Source: Lentzea albidocapillata (GTDB lineage: Bacteria > Actinomycetota > Actinomycetes > Mycobacteriales > Pseudonocardiaceae). From it: a stretch of DNA of 64,000 nt. Positions 21,452-29,834 of this stretch are shown piece after piece. Under the pieces are notes generated by a model that saw nothing but the letters and a program-made list of their open reading frames with translations, was not told the DNA's origin and did not search any database. Where the stretch lies: the NCBI RefSeq assembly GCF_000719115.1, contig NZ_JOEA01000013.1, forward strand, positions 283,927-347,926, written 5' to 3'. The stretch's first letter is position 1. Each line of letters starts with the position of its first letter. Both the position numbers and the translations under genes were made by a program.

Positions 21452-22624
21452 CTAGCCCGTGGGCCGGTAGAAGCCGTAGAACGACATCCCGCTGTTCGTC
21501 GTGCGGATCGGCTGCACCTGCACCGGGTCGCCGGCCTCGACCATCTGGCCGTTGCCGATCACCATCGCCACGTGCCCGTCCCACACCACGAGGTCGCCGG
21601 GCAGCAGCTGGTCCGCCGGCACCGAGGCGCCCATCGCCTGGGACGAGGCCGGGCGCGGGATGTCGAACCCGGCGCCGCCGTACGCCCACTGCGTGAGGCC
21701 GGAGCAGTCAGTGCCCTGGGGCGGGTTCGCGCCGCCCCACACGTACGGGGTGCCCAGGGCGGACAACGCGTTGCGCACGGCCTTGGCCGCGGTCTCGTTC
21801 GGTGCCTCGGCGCTGCTGCCGTCCGGCAGGTTCACGCCGACGCCCTCACCGGGCTGCGGCGGGATCGCGACGGGCAGGCGCGGACCGGAGCCGCCGCCAC
21901 CTCCACCGCCGCCCGATCCTCCGCCGCCACCGCCGCCCGAACCACCGCCGCCGCCACCACCGGAACCGTTGCCGGAGTTGGAGCTGGGACCGGACTCCTG
22001 CTTCTTGGTGTCGGAGGCGCCGGCCGTCGAGGTGGTGCCCTCGTCGCCGCCGAGCGGGTCGCCGAGCTTCGCCAGTGCGCCCGCGTCCGGCTTCTGCAGG
22101 GCGTTGAGCTGCCCGACGAGCTGCGTGAGCTGGTCGCGCACCTTCTGCAGTTCGGCGGTGGTCTTGCTCTGGTAGCCGGAGGCCATCCCGGCGAGGTCGG
22201 CGACGGCCGCCAGCACCACGCCCGGCCCGGCCACGAGGGACAGGGCGAGCGCGGCGGCGAGCTTCGGGGTCGCCTTGGACGTGAACTCGTCGATGAGGCC
22301 CTGGATCGCGGTGCGCCCGCCGGTCACCGCGGTCACGCCGGTCGAGGCCGCGGTTTTGATCGCGGAAGCGTTGGAGGACAACAGGTTCGTGGCCGAGGCG
22401 AAGGTCGAGACGCGGCCGGTGAAGGCGTTCGCCTTGTCGCCGGACCACGTGTTCAGCACCGCGGTCGAGGCCGAGGCGTGCCGCGTGCCGAGGTCGGTCA
22501 TCGCGGTCTGGGCACGGCCGAAGGCGTCACCCGCACGCGTCGCGCCGCCCGTGTCACCGTCGAGCTTCGCGAGGTTCTCCTTCATGGGCGCGATGAACTG
22601 GCTCAGCAGCCCCTCGACGCTCAT
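21452..22624 (-). CDS. NlpC/P60 peptidoglycan hydrolase with WXG-like N-terminus
   Basis: A 390-residue probable exported cell-wall hydrolase. Residues 1-150 are helical with a W-S-G turn (NTWSGDKANAF) typical of WXG100-like type VII substrates; a Gly-rich linker of G7S units spans about 215-245; residues about 270-390 form an NlpC/P60 domain with the catalytic Cys in GTDCSGLTQWAY and His in DGHVAMVIGN. Such enzymes cut D-Glu/DAP peptide bonds. There is no Sec signal peptide, consistent with type VII-like export. Its ATG overlaps the EspC-like gene stop (ATGA). It could serve the cell's own wall remodelling or act as an effector on others. Confidence 0.88.
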   Translation of the reverse strand: MSVEGLLSQFIAPMKENLAKLDGDTGGATRAGDAFGRAQTAMTDLGTRHASASTAVLNTWSGDKANAFTGRVSTFASATNLLSSNASAIKTAASTGVTAVTGGRTAIQGLIDEFTSKATPKLAAALALSLVAGPGVVLAAVADLAGMASGYQSKTTAELQKVRDQLTQLVGQLNALQKPDAGALAKLGDPLGGDEGTTSTAGASDTKKQESGPSSNSGNGSGGGGGGGSGGGGGGGSGGGGGGGGSGPRLPVAIPPQPGEGVGVNLPDGSSAEAPNETAAKAVRNALSALGTPYVWGGANPPQGTDCSGLTQWAYGGAGFDIPRPASSQAMGASVPADQLLPGDLVVWDGHVAMVIGNGQMVEAGDPVQVQPIRTTNSGMSFYGFYRPTG

Positions 22625-22947
22625 ACCTGCGCCGCCTTGTTGATCGACGCCTTGTTCGCGTCTTCCTGCGCGATGTAGGCCTCGCGGGCCTTCGAGACCG
22701 CGGTGCCGAGACCGGCGAGTCCCGTCGACGCGGCCTTCAGCGCGTCGAGCTGTGCCTGCGCGGCCGCCTGGAACGCGGCGTTGAGCCCGACCTCGTTGCC
22801 CAGCTTGCCGAAGCAGTCGCCCGGCAGGCTGGTCGTGCCGCTCAACGTGCCGGTGCCGACCGTGCCGACCTCGCTCGCCAGACCGCTCACGGCCGACGCG
22901 TATCCGGTCAAGGCGTCGAGGTCGACCTTGAGACCCTTTTCCGCCAT
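22621..22947 (-). CDS. EspC-like type VII secretion target
   Basis: A 108-residue helical protein of the EspC/DUF2580 type: MAEKGLKVDLDALTGYAS at the start, a central GDCFGKLG turn and a second helix (LNAAFQAAAQAQLDALK) ending in a charged tail (ARREAYI-type, KAREAYIAQEDANK). Members of this family are usually encoded beside a WXG100-like or NlpC/P60 partner and exported with it. ATG at 22947 is preceded by GGGGGAAG nine bases upstream; longer frames lack support. It is the first gene of the leftward cassette and overlaps the hydrolase gene (ATGA), suggesting the two proteins form a pair. Confidence 0.82.
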   Translation of the reverse strand: MAEKGLKVDLDALTGYASAVSGLASEVGTVGTGTLSGTTSLPGDCFGKLGNEVGLNAAFQAAAQAQLDALKAASTGLAGLGTAVSKAREAYIAQEDANKASINKAAQV

Positions 22948-23039
22948 CTGAAAGCTCTTCCCCCAGTAGTGACCTGTTCGCGTCGATCCTGCCCCGATGG
23001 GCGGTACCTCGCCCGTCGTTCCGCCAAGATCATGGAACG

Positions 23040-23576
23040 GTGGGTGTGATCGAGCACTGGAACCGGATCCTGGCATGGCTGGCGGAGCACGCTCCGGCCA
23101 CCCGCGCCGTGTTGCGTCCGAGGTATGACGCGCTACCGGATCTTCGGGTTCCGATCGATCTACAGCTGTGGTGGAGCGTCTACGGCGGCACCGAGGAGGG
23201 GCTCTTCGCCGAGATCCTGCCGCCCTTCTACACGCCGCTGGGCGCCGACCGCGCGTTCGTGCTCAGGGAGACCCACGTGAGCAAGCCCGTGGACTCCTCC
23301 GAGGCGGGCGCGCCGACCAGCGGGTTCCACCCCGAGTGGCTCCCCATCGCGTTCGACGGCACCGGCGACGTGCTCGCGGTCGACCTGCGGCCCGGCGTGC
23401 TGCGCGGCTGCGTGGTCGAGTGGGACCAGGAGCGCAACGAGATGGTCAAGCCGGAGTGGACGTCGATCCTGGAGATGTTCGACCAGGTCGCGACGGCCCT
23501 GGAGACGCGCAGCGCGGTCGGGCACTGCCTGCCGGAGGTCAACACGGCGGGCGAACTGGGCTGGCGGACCAACTAG
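23040..23576 (+). CDS. SMI1/KNR4 (SUKH) domain protein
   Basis: A 178-residue soluble protein with the SUKH fold pattern: PDLRVPIDLQLWWSVYGG near residues 33-50, then LPPFYTPLGADRAF and PEWLPIAFDGTGDVLAVDL. SUKH proteins include many immunity proteins of polymorphic toxins, but others are housekeeping. It is divergent from the EspC-like/NlpC cassette with 92 bases between them, so an immunity role is possible but not shown. GTG at 23040 or GTG at 23046 may be the start. A hairpin follows the gene. Confidence 0.78.
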   Translation: MGVIEHWNRILAWLAEHAPATRAVLRPRYDALPDLRVPIDLQLWWSVYGGTEEGLFAEILPPFYTPLGADRAFVLRETHVSKPVDSSEAGAPTSGFHPEWLPIAFDGTGDVLAVDLRPGVLRGCVVEWDQERNEMVKPEWTSILEMFDQVATALETRSAVGHCLPEVNTAGELGWRTN

Positions 23577-23634
23577 TGGCGCGACCCGGAACGTCGGCGA
23601 GGTAATCCACGCTCAGCAGGGCGCCTCGCGGCGC

Positions 23635-23677
23635 CGCCCCCACGCCCCCGTACAACCAGTACGACGACGTGGGGGCG
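23635..23677 (+). terminator. Hairpin after the SUKH gene
   Basis: CGCCCCCAC (23635-23643) pairs exactly with GTGGGGGCG (23669-23677). It lies 58 bases past the stop of the SUKH gene and is the likely terminator. The rest of 23577-23760 holds no gene I can support. Confidence 0.5.
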
Positions 23678-23760
23678 ACACCACGATGCACCCGTCTGAC
23701 CGCGAATTCCCCCGGCAACGTCCCGGGCCACACCACTAGAGGCCATGACCAGGTGAAGGG

Positions 23761-23792
23761 CCCGGCGGCGAGCGTCACCTCACGCCGCCGGG
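23761..23792 (-). terminator. Hairpin after the secreted-protein gene
   Basis: A perfect 10-bp stem (23761-23770, 23783-23792) with a 12-base loop, 11 bases beyond the stop of the secreted protein on the minus strand. Confidence 0.6.
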
Positions 23793-23803
23793 TGCACGTG
23801 GGG

Positions 23804-24274
23804 TCAGACGAGTCCTGAAACGCCGAGGTACACGTCGCGGGCCGACCCGAAGGAGTTCGCCAGATCGCTGGAGGGCACGGACTGGCTTCGGCCGAAGCAC
23901 ACCGACCACGAGTTCCCCGCGACACCGGACGACGGGCATTCCCAGATGCCGAGCTGGCCCCTGCCCTGGGTCCACAGGTCCACCATCGCCGTCGTGGAGA
24001 AGAGGCCGGGCCGGTTGTTGCGCACGATCACCGCGCCCTGCGCCGAGCCCCCGCTGGACGACCTGATCGCGCACACCTGCGCGAGGACGTCGGTCCCGAT
24101 CGTCTTGCTGCCGGCGCAGGCCCACGTGTGGGGACTGGACGTGATCGGGTTCGTGTTGCCGTACGCCTTCCAGCTGCCCGCCGCGGCCGAGGCGGGGCTC
24201 ACCGCCATCGCGGTCAGGCCGAGAAACGCGGCGATGACGGCGATCGTTCGCTTGGCTCTCATGCGGCCCAGCAT
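23804..24274 (-). CDS. Secreted protein of unknown function
   Basis: A protein of about 156 residues with a clear Sec signal peptide: basic start (MLGRMRAKR), hydrophobic core (TIAVIAAFLGLTAMAV) and cleavage after SPASA. The mature part is about 125 residues with four Cys (WACAGS, QVCAIRS, WECPSSG, SVCFGR), probably two disulfides, and many Ser, Gly and Trp residues. I do not recognise a family; the composition is like small extracellular actinobacterial proteins. ATG at 24274 is chosen because AAGGG lies eight bases upstream; ATG at 24262 is the next option. It is a single-gene unit with its own hairpin. Confidence 0.75.
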   Translation of the reverse strand: MLGRMRAKRTIAVIAAFLGLTAMAVSPASAAAGSWKAYGNTNPITSSPHTWACAGSKTIGTDVLAQVCAIRSSSGGSAQGAVIVRNNRPGLFSTTAMVDLWTQGRGQLGIWECPSSGVAGNSWSVCFGRSQSVPSSDLANSFGSARDVYLGVSGLV

Positions 24275-24310
24275 CCACACGACCCTTGCAGACTTTCTGG
24301 AATCCGCAGG

Positions 24311-24832
24311 TCAGCGCACGCTGGCGAGCTCGCGCTGCGGCACGGCGGCGGCCTTCACTCGGGCGTAGACCTTCACGGCGGCCAGCGCGCCGAGCCAGCC
24401 GAGCGCGGTGCCGGTGGTGTTCGTGATCAGGTCGTCGACGTCGAAGATCCGGTTCGCCCACAACAGCTGCGAGCCCTCGATCAGCAGCGAGACGCCGTAA
24501 CCGATCAGCGCGGCCTGGCCGATCGTGCGCCCGCCCCAGAACATCAGCATCGCGCCGAGCGGCACGAACAGCAGCACGTTCAGCGTCATCTGGTCGAACG
24601 CGATCTGCCCGTCGCGGAACGTGTCGGCGATCCACTGGAACGGGACCAGCTGCACGGACTGGCGCGGAGCGACGGTCTGCAACGGCAGGAACGTCGCCGC
24701 GAACAGCATGCTCGCGTAGACGGTGATGGTGGCGTTGCGGAATGTCAGCTGACGGAACAGCAGCTGCGGGAGCAGGAAAACGACCGAGAGGAAAACGCCC
24801 CACTGGATGCTCGCGAGCTGTGCATTCGTCAT
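24311..24832 (-). CDS. VanZ-like membrane protein
   Basis: A 173-residue membrane protein with about five hydrophobic helices and the VanZ-family core FVPLGAMLMF followed by the conserved FDVDDLITNTTGTALG near the C-terminus. VanZ-like proteins are linked to low-level glycopeptide tolerance in one case, but most are uncharacterised, so no resistance claim is made. ATG at 24832 is preceded by TACCTT six bases upstream, which suggests a leaderless message. It lies between a secreted-protein gene and the ABC exporter, all leftward, with a hairpin after the exporter. Confidence 0.88.
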   Translation of the reverse strand: MTNAQLASIQWGVFLSVVFLLPQLLFRQLTFRNATITVYASMLFAATFLPLQTVAPRQSVQLVPFQWIADTFRDGQIAFDQMTLNVLLFVPLGAMLMFWGGRTIGQAALIGYGVSLLIEGSQLLWANRIFDVDDLITNTTGTALGWLGALAAVKVYARVKAAAVPQRELASVR

Positions 24833-24850
24833 GAATCAAAGGTATGAAAA

Positions 24851-24881
24851 TGGCCCTCCGCGCACATCGCGCTGAGGGCCA
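24851..24881 (-). terminator. Terminator-like hairpin after the FtsX-type gene
   Basis: TGGCCCTC (24851-24858) pairs with GAGGGCCA (24874-24881); the loop can extend the stem with CGCGC/GCGC bases. It lies 29 bases beyond the permease stop on the minus strand. Confidence 0.55.
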
Positions 24882-24909
24882 GTTCCACTCTCGTACTTCC
24901 GGCCGAGTA

Positions 24910-27081
24910 CTACTCCGCCGCGTAATCCCTCGGGCTGATGCCACGTAGTACCGGACCGCACGCCAAGGCTGCTACCAGCGCGACCGTGATGCCCACGCCC
25001 ACCGGGGCGACGACCCACGGCGTGATCGGCATTTCGCCGTGCCCCACCAGTCCGCGCGCCAGAGTGAGCAATCCGAGGCCCACGACAATTCCCGCACCGC
25101 ATGCCGCGATTGTGACGGCGAACACCGGAAGCATCACTTCTCGGCGCAAAGCGTGAGCCAGCACACGAATCGGAGTGCCTGCCGCGATCAACGCGCCGAA
25201 AGTGCGCCTGCGGTCGATCACCGACCCGGCCGCGGCCACCGCCGCGCCGATGCCGCCGAGCACCGCCGCGATGGAGAGGCCGATGATCGTGGCCCGCTGC
25301 AGATCCGCCATCAACGTGTCGCCGTACAGGCCCCGCTGCTCCCCGTCCGTGAGCCGCACGCCGGGCAACGTGCCGATCAGCGCGGTCTGCACGGCGTCGC
25401 GGTTCTCGGCCGTCGTCGGCACACCGACCATCGACACCTCACCGGCGATCGACGGCAGCAGCTCCCTGTCGATGACCGCGTCCACCTGGCCGCCTGCCTC
25501 GAAGGGCCGCGTCTCGTACTTCTCCGGCAGCTTCGCGGTCAGGTCGTCCAGCCCGCTCGGCTTGAACTCGTCGCCCCCCAACGAGCGGGACGAGTACACG
25601 GCAGGTCCCGGCTGACAGGTGAGGCCGGTCAGCACCTTCGCGATCTCCGCGCACTGCCCGACGATGACGTACCTGCTGTGGTTGCCGCTCTTCACCGTGC
25701 CGTCCAGCATCGTGACGATCGGCGCCGAGGTCGTCAGCCGCAACGGCGTGACGTCGTGCGTCACCTGGTCCGCCACGATCGCGTTCTCGTTCCAGGTGCT
25801 GTCGCGGTAGGGGACCTGGCTCTCCAGGCCCGGCAGCATCGTGAGCGCCATCGAGCCGGTGAAGACCGCGATCACGACACCCGCCGAGCCGCGGAACGCC
25901 GCCACCGGGTCACCGGAGAGCCTGCGTCCGGCCAGCAGCGTCGAAGGCTTACGCCAGCGCCCGACGAAGAACCTGCCGACCCACGCGGTCATCACGGGTC
26001 CCGCCAGCACCAGCGCGACCGCCACCGCGCCGAGGCCGACGAGCGCCACGGTTGATTCGCCGGCCTCCTGCGCGTACATGATCCCGAGGAAGAACACGCC
26101 CAGCGCACCGGCGATCGTCAGCAGCCGCCACGACCGGACCTTGCGCCGCTCCTGCGTGGCGAGCGGCTGGTTCACCACGCGCCTCAGCCCCATGATCGCC
26201 GCACCGATGACGAGCAGGGGCGCGAGCACGGCCACCGCCGCCACGACCGCGGGCTCCGGCACGAAGTCGCCGGGATACCAGGTGCCGCCCTCCCACGGGA
26301 TTCTCGCGGTGAGGTGGCTGAACGGCTGTGCCAGCAGCAACCCCAGCGCGCTGCCGACGACCGCGCCCACCGCCGTCTCGATCGCGGTCATCACGACGAC
26401 CTGCCGCGGCGACGCTCCGGCGAGCCTGAGCGCGGCGAGGCGCCGTTCCCGTTTCGCCGCGGTCAGCCGGGCGGCCGACGCGACCAGCACCAGGCACGGC
26501 ACGACCAGCACCACGAGCCCGACGCGGGTGAGGAGGTAGAGCATTCCCTTGTAGTCGTCGCGGTACGAGCCGCTGCTACCTACCAGACCTGGTGCCGGGA
26601 ATCCGTTCCGGACCTCCTCGTGACCGATGATCGCGACGAGCTCTCCGGGGAACTTGAGCGCCTCCGGGCCGAGTTCGGCGATCTGCCTGCCGGGGAAGCG
26701 GTTGCCGAGCTTCTCCGCGGGGGTGCTGCGGACCAGGTCCGCGAGGGCGGGGGACAGCAGCACCTCGCCCGCCTCCGGGAACCGGGTGATACCGGCGGCG
26801 ACCTCGATGTGGCCCTGGAACTGGTGCCTGCGCGCGACGTCGAACCGTTGGACCAGCTTGCCGTCGTAGGAATCCAAGTTCTTCGCAACGGAAATGGCTT
26901 CTCTGTCGTGCTGGCCCAGCACGTCGCGCCACGCCGTGCGGTCGGCGCGCGCCTGCAGGCCGTTCGGTGCGGCGAGGAGCCACAGCACCAGCGACACCGC
27001 GATCATCACGCCGAGTGCGACCAGCACGGTCGCGACCTGGCTGCGGCGGTCCCTGCGCAGCACCGCGAGAGCGATCCTCAC
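24910..27081 (-). CDS. FtsX-like permease of MacB-type ABC transporter
   Basis: A 723-residue membrane protein with the two-FtsX-domain layout of large actinobacterial LolE/MacB-like permeases: one N-terminal helix (VATVLVALGVMIAVSLVLWL), a large outside domain, a group of helices with KRERRLAALRLAGASPRQ between helices, further helices, a second outside domain and a final helix group with DRRRTFGALIAAGTPIRV. These transporters work mechanically on envelope substrates or export compounds; the cargo is unknown. GTG at 27081 overlaps the ATPase stop (GTGA). The adjacent divergent two-component system may regulate it, an arrangement familiar from antibiotic-stress exporters. Confidence 0.9.
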   Translation of the reverse strand: MRIALAVLRRDRRSQVATVLVALGVMIAVSLVLWLLAAPNGLQARADRTAWRDVLGQHDREAISVAKNLDSYDGKLVQRFDVARRHQFQGHIEVAAGITRFPEAGEVLLSPALADLVRSTPAEKLGNRFPGRQIAELGPEALKFPGELVAIIGHEEVRNGFPAPGLVGSSGSYRDDYKGMLYLLTRVGLVVLVVPCLVLVASAARLTAAKRERRLAALRLAGASPRQVVVMTAIETAVGAVVGSALGLLLAQPFSHLTARIPWEGGTWYPGDFVPEPAVVAAVAVLAPLLVIGAAIMGLRRVVNQPLATQERRKVRSWRLLTIAGALGVFFLGIMYAQEAGESTVALVGLGAVAVALVLAGPVMTAWVGRFFVGRWRKPSTLLAGRRLSGDPVAAFRGSAGVVIAVFTGSMALTMLPGLESQVPYRDSTWNENAIVADQVTHDVTPLRLTTSAPIVTMLDGTVKSGNHSRYVIVGQCAEIAKVLTGLTCQPGPAVYSSRSLGGDEFKPSGLDDLTAKLPEKYETRPFEAGGQVDAVIDRELLPSIAGEVSMVGVPTTAENRDAVQTALIGTLPGVRLTDGEQRGLYGDTLMADLQRATIIGLSIAAVLGGIGAAVAAAGSVIDRRRTFGALIAAGTPIRVLAHALRREVMLPVFAVTIAACGAGIVVGLGLLTLARGLVGHGEMPITPWVVAPVGVGITVALVAALACGPVLRGISPRDYAAE

Positions 27082-27764
27082 GCGGACACCCCCGTGTTGA
27101 TCCCCTGGGCGATGCGCCCGTCCTGGATCTCGACGACACGCAGCGCCCGGTCCGCGATCGCCTTGTCGTGCGTGACGATGACGACGGCCGCGCCGGTCTC
27201 CTCCGCGGCCTGCAGGAGCGCGGTCATCATCTCCTGGCCGGTGCGCGTGTCGAGGGCGCCGGTCGGCTCGTCCGCGAAGATCACCCGCGGCCTGTGGGCG
27301 AGGGCCCGCGCGATCGCGACGCGCTGAGCCTGCCCGCCCGAGAGCTGGCTCGGCAGCCGCTTCTCCAGGCCCTGCAGACCGAGCCGCGCGAGCCACAGCC
27401 TGGCCGCGCCGAGCGACTCCTCGCGTGAGCCGCCGGCGAGCAGCATCGGCAGCGCCGCGTTCTCCTCGGCGGTCAGCTCGGCCACGAGCATCCCCGACTG
27501 GAAGACGAACCCGAACGCCGTGCGCCGCAACGCGCTGCGTCCCGTCTCGTTCAGTTCGCCGATCGCGCGCCCGTCGAGGAACACCTCGCCGCCGTCGGCG
27601 CGCAGGATGCCGGACAGCACGTGCAGGAGCGTCGTCTTGCCGGATCCGGACGGACCGACGACCGCCAGCACGTCCCCGGCCTTGATGTCGATGTCCACCC
27701 CGGCGAGCGCGTGCACGTCGCCGTAGGTCTTGACCAGGCCACGAGCGGCCAGAACCGAATTCAT
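27078..27764 (-). CDS. MacB/LolD-type ABC transporter ATPase
   Basis: A 228-residue ATPase with all motifs intact: Walker A GPSGSGKTT (about 38-46), Q-loop VFQSGML, signature LSGGQAQRVAIARAL, Walker B VIFADEPTGALD and switch THDKAIAD. DEPTGALD is typical of MacB/LolD-family exporters. ATG at 27764 is preceded by a short GAGG. It overlaps the permease gene downstream, so both subunits come from one message; its promoter faces that of the histidine kinase across 108 bases. Confidence 0.95.
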   Translation of the reverse strand: MNSVLAARGLVKTYGDVHALAGVDIDIKAGDVLAVVGPSGSGKTTLLHVLSGILRADGGEVFLDGRAIGELNETGRSALRRTAFGFVFQSGMLVAELTAEENAALPMLLAGGSREESLGAARLWLARLGLQGLEKRLPSQLSGGQAQRVAIARALAHRPRVIFADEPTGALDTRTGQEMMTALLQAAEETGAAVVIVTHDKAIADRALRVVEIQDGRIAQGINTGVSA

Positions 27765-27872
27765 GTCCTCAAGGTGCCGTGCGCGGAGCCGTAAAACCTC
27801 AGCCTTGACGACACACCGGATCAGCCGGATGACCGAGGCCGTAGAGGTGTGGTGGTCCTACCGTTGTCTCCC

Positions 27873-29003
27873 GTGGACAGTCATCGGGGCCAATGGCCGA
27901 TCGCCGCCGTTCTCGCCTTGCTGATGCTCGGCGAGCTCCTTCTGATGAGCGGGGGAGGCAGCGCCGAGGCGCTCGTGTGGCTGTTGAGCGTGCCGGTGTG
28001 CATCGTGGCCGTCACCTCGTTCAAGTCGCGTGCCTTCACGATCCCGGTGGCCGTCGCGTCGATCTTCGTGTCGTCGTTCGTCATCCGGACGTTCAGCGTG
28101 GACCTGCCGACGCTGCTGAGCCCGCTGACCGTCGCCGAGACCGCCGCGTGCCTGGTCATCACGGCGGTCGTCGTGCGGGAGGAACCGCGCCGGTCCGCGA
28201 CGTGGTCGGTGGGCTCGCTGGTCGCCGTGAGCTTCTTCGCCGCCATCGTCCGCGACAACTGGATCTCCGGCAGCAACTACAACGAGATGCTCGGCTCGCT
28301 CGTCCTGGGCTTCACGGCCGTCGGCACAGGCCTGTACTTCCGCGCCCGCGACACCGAAGGCGGCCGCCTGATCGCCGCCGCCGTCACCGACGCGCAGAAG
28401 GAAGAACGCATCGCCCTGGCCCGCGAACTGCACGACGTCGTCGCCCACCACGTGACGGGCATGCTGGTGCAGGCCCAGGCCGCGCTGGAGGTCTCCGACG
28501 ACGACCCGCACGCCGCCCACCGCCTGCTGCCCGGCATCGTCCGTTCGGGCACCGAAGCTCTGGGCGCGATGCGCCGCCTCGTCGGCACGCTGCGCCAGGG
28601 CGAGAACGACGCGGCCACCACCGACCTCGCCGCCGACGTCATCGCGGCCGTCGAACGCACCCGCGAACTCGGCTTCGAGACCCGCCTGCGCATCGACCTG
28701 CCCGACGACGTGGCCCCCGAGCTCGGCCGCTCGGTGTTGCGCCTGGTCCAGGAGTCGCTCACCAACGTGCACAAACACGCCGTGTCGCCCACCATGATCG
28801 ACGTGGAGATCTCGCGGACGTCCAGTGGGGCGTTGCGCGTGATCGTGGCCGACGACGGTCAGCTGCACGAGCTGAACCAGGGTGGCTACGGTCTCGTAGG
28901 CATGCGTGAGAGGGTCGACCTGCTCGGCGGCCTGTTCTCGGCAGGCCCGCGTGAGAACGGCTGGCAGGTGCTCGCCGAGCTACCCCTGGAGAGGACGAAG
29001 TGA
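27873..29003 (+). CDS. NarL-family sensor histidine kinase
   Basis: A membrane histidine kinase of 376 residues. The first 160 residues hold about six hydrophobic helices with very short loops, so the signal is probably sensed in the membrane. Then follow the HisKA_3 box LARELHDVVAHHVTGM (phospho-acceptor His) and an HATPase domain (RLVQESLTNVHKHA, YGLVGMRERVDLLGG). GTG at 27873 is chosen because TACCGT ends eight bases before it, fitting a leaderless promoter; an upstream GTG at 27849 is possible. It overlaps the response-regulator gene (GTGA) and is divergent from the ABC exporter. Confidence 0.93.
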   Translation: MDSHRGQWPIAAVLALLMLGELLLMSGGGSAEALVWLLSVPVCIVAVTSFKSRAFTIPVAVASIFVSSFVIRTFSVDLPTLLSPLTVAETAACLVITAVVVREEPRRSATWSVGSLVAVSFFAAIVRDNWISGSNYNEMLGSLVLGFTAVGTGLYFRARDTEGGRLIAAAVTDAQKEERIALARELHDVVAHHVTGMLVQAQAALEVSDDDPHAAHRLLPGIVRSGTEALGAMRRLVGTLRQGENDAATTDLAADVIAAVERTRELGFETRLRIDLPDDVAPELGRSVLRLVQESLTNVHKHAVSPTMIDVEISRTSSGALRVIVADDGQLHELNQGGYGLVGMRERVDLLGGLFSAGPRENGWQVLAELPLERTK

Positions 29004-29626
29004 TCTCGGTTCTCATCGCCGACGACCAGGAGATGGTCCGCGTCGGATTTCGGATGATCCTGGAGAAGCAGCCGGACATCACCGTCGTCGCGGACGTCCC
29101 CGACGGAATCGCGGCCGTCACCGCCGCCCGTGAGCTCAAGCCCGACGTGGCGTTGCTGGACATCCGCATGCCGGGGCTCGACGGGCTCGAGGTGACCAAG
29201 AAGCTGTCGCCGACCACGAAGGTCGTCGTGGTGACGACGTTCGACCTGGACGAGTACGTCCACACGGCGCTGGAGAACGGGGCGTCCGGGTTCCTGACCA
29301 AGGATGCCGGTCCGGCGTTGCTCGTCGAGGCCGTCCGGGCCGCGGCCGCGGGGAACGCGCTGATCTCGCCCCAGGTGACCGTGCGGATGCTGGAGCACTT
29401 CGCCCGGCCCGCCCAGCGGCCCGACCTGTCGTTGCTGACGGCTCGGGAGCAGGACGTGGTCCGGGAGGTGGCTCGTGGCCTCAGCAACCAGGAGATCGCG
29501 TCGTCGCTGTTCCTGTCGCTGTCCACGGTGAAGACCCACCTGGCGTCGGTGCAGACGAAGCTGAACGTGCGCAACCGCGTCGGGATCGCCTCGTGGGCGT
29601 GGAGGGCAGGGCTGGTGCACTCGTGA
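29000..29626 (+). CDS. LuxR/NarL-family response regulator
   Basis: A 208-residue response regulator. The receiver domain (1-118) has the acidic pocket IADDQEMVR, the phosphorylated Asp in VALLDIRMPG and the Lys in LTKDAG; the C-terminal LuxR-type helix-turn-helix is LTAREQDVVREVARGLSNQE with STVKTHLASV. It is the partner of the kinase just upstream (GTGA overlap) and probably regulates the divergent ABC exporter genes. It also overlaps a small helix-hairpin-helix gene downstream, so three proteins come from one transcript. Confidence 0.95.
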   Translation: MISVLIADDQEMVRVGFRMILEKQPDITVVADVPDGIAAVTAARELKPDVALLDIRMPGLDGLEVTKKLSPTTKVVVVTTFDLDEYVHTALENGASGFLTKDAGPALLVEAVRAAAAGNALISPQVTVRMLEHFARPAQRPDLSLLTAREQDVVREVARGLSNQEIASSLFLSLSTVKTHLASVQTKLNVRNRVGIASWAWRAGLVHS

Positions 29627-29829
29627 GCGAGCAACCGGGATCCGAGTTCCCGCGCGCCATCGGCAAGGTCGCCAACCGTGAGCTGGTCGCGAACGGGTAC
29701 ACGACGTACGACTCGCTGACCGAGGCGTCGGCGAGGACGCTGCTGCAGATCCACGGCATCGGCCCGAAGGCCGTCAGGATCCTGGGGGAGGAGCTGGCGG
29801 CGCAGGGCAAGGCCTACGCCGCCGACTAG
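29623..29829 (+). CDS. Small helix-hairpin-helix protein
   Basis: A 68-residue protein whose C-terminal half is a helix-hairpin-helix: TYDSLTEASARTLLQIHGIG followed by PKAVRILGEEL, like the HhH of DNA repair proteins and of RNA polymerase alpha C-terminal domains. The N-terminal RAIGKVANRELVANGYTT completes a compact fold. GTG at 29623 overlaps the response-regulator stop (GTGA), so it is the third gene of the two-component operon. It is unlikely to be an enzyme; DNA or RNA polymerase binding is inferred from the fold only. Confidence 0.75.
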   Translation: MSEQPGSEFPRAIGKVANRELVANGYTTYDSLTEASARTLLQIHGIGPKAVRILGEELAAQGKAYAAD

Positions 29830-29834
29830 GTTCC

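Noticed and set aside
24311..24832. Glycopeptide-resistance determinant (VanZ)
   Set aside because: Only the VanZ fold is present; there are no vanHAX genes nearby and most VanZ-like proteins are unrelated to resistance.
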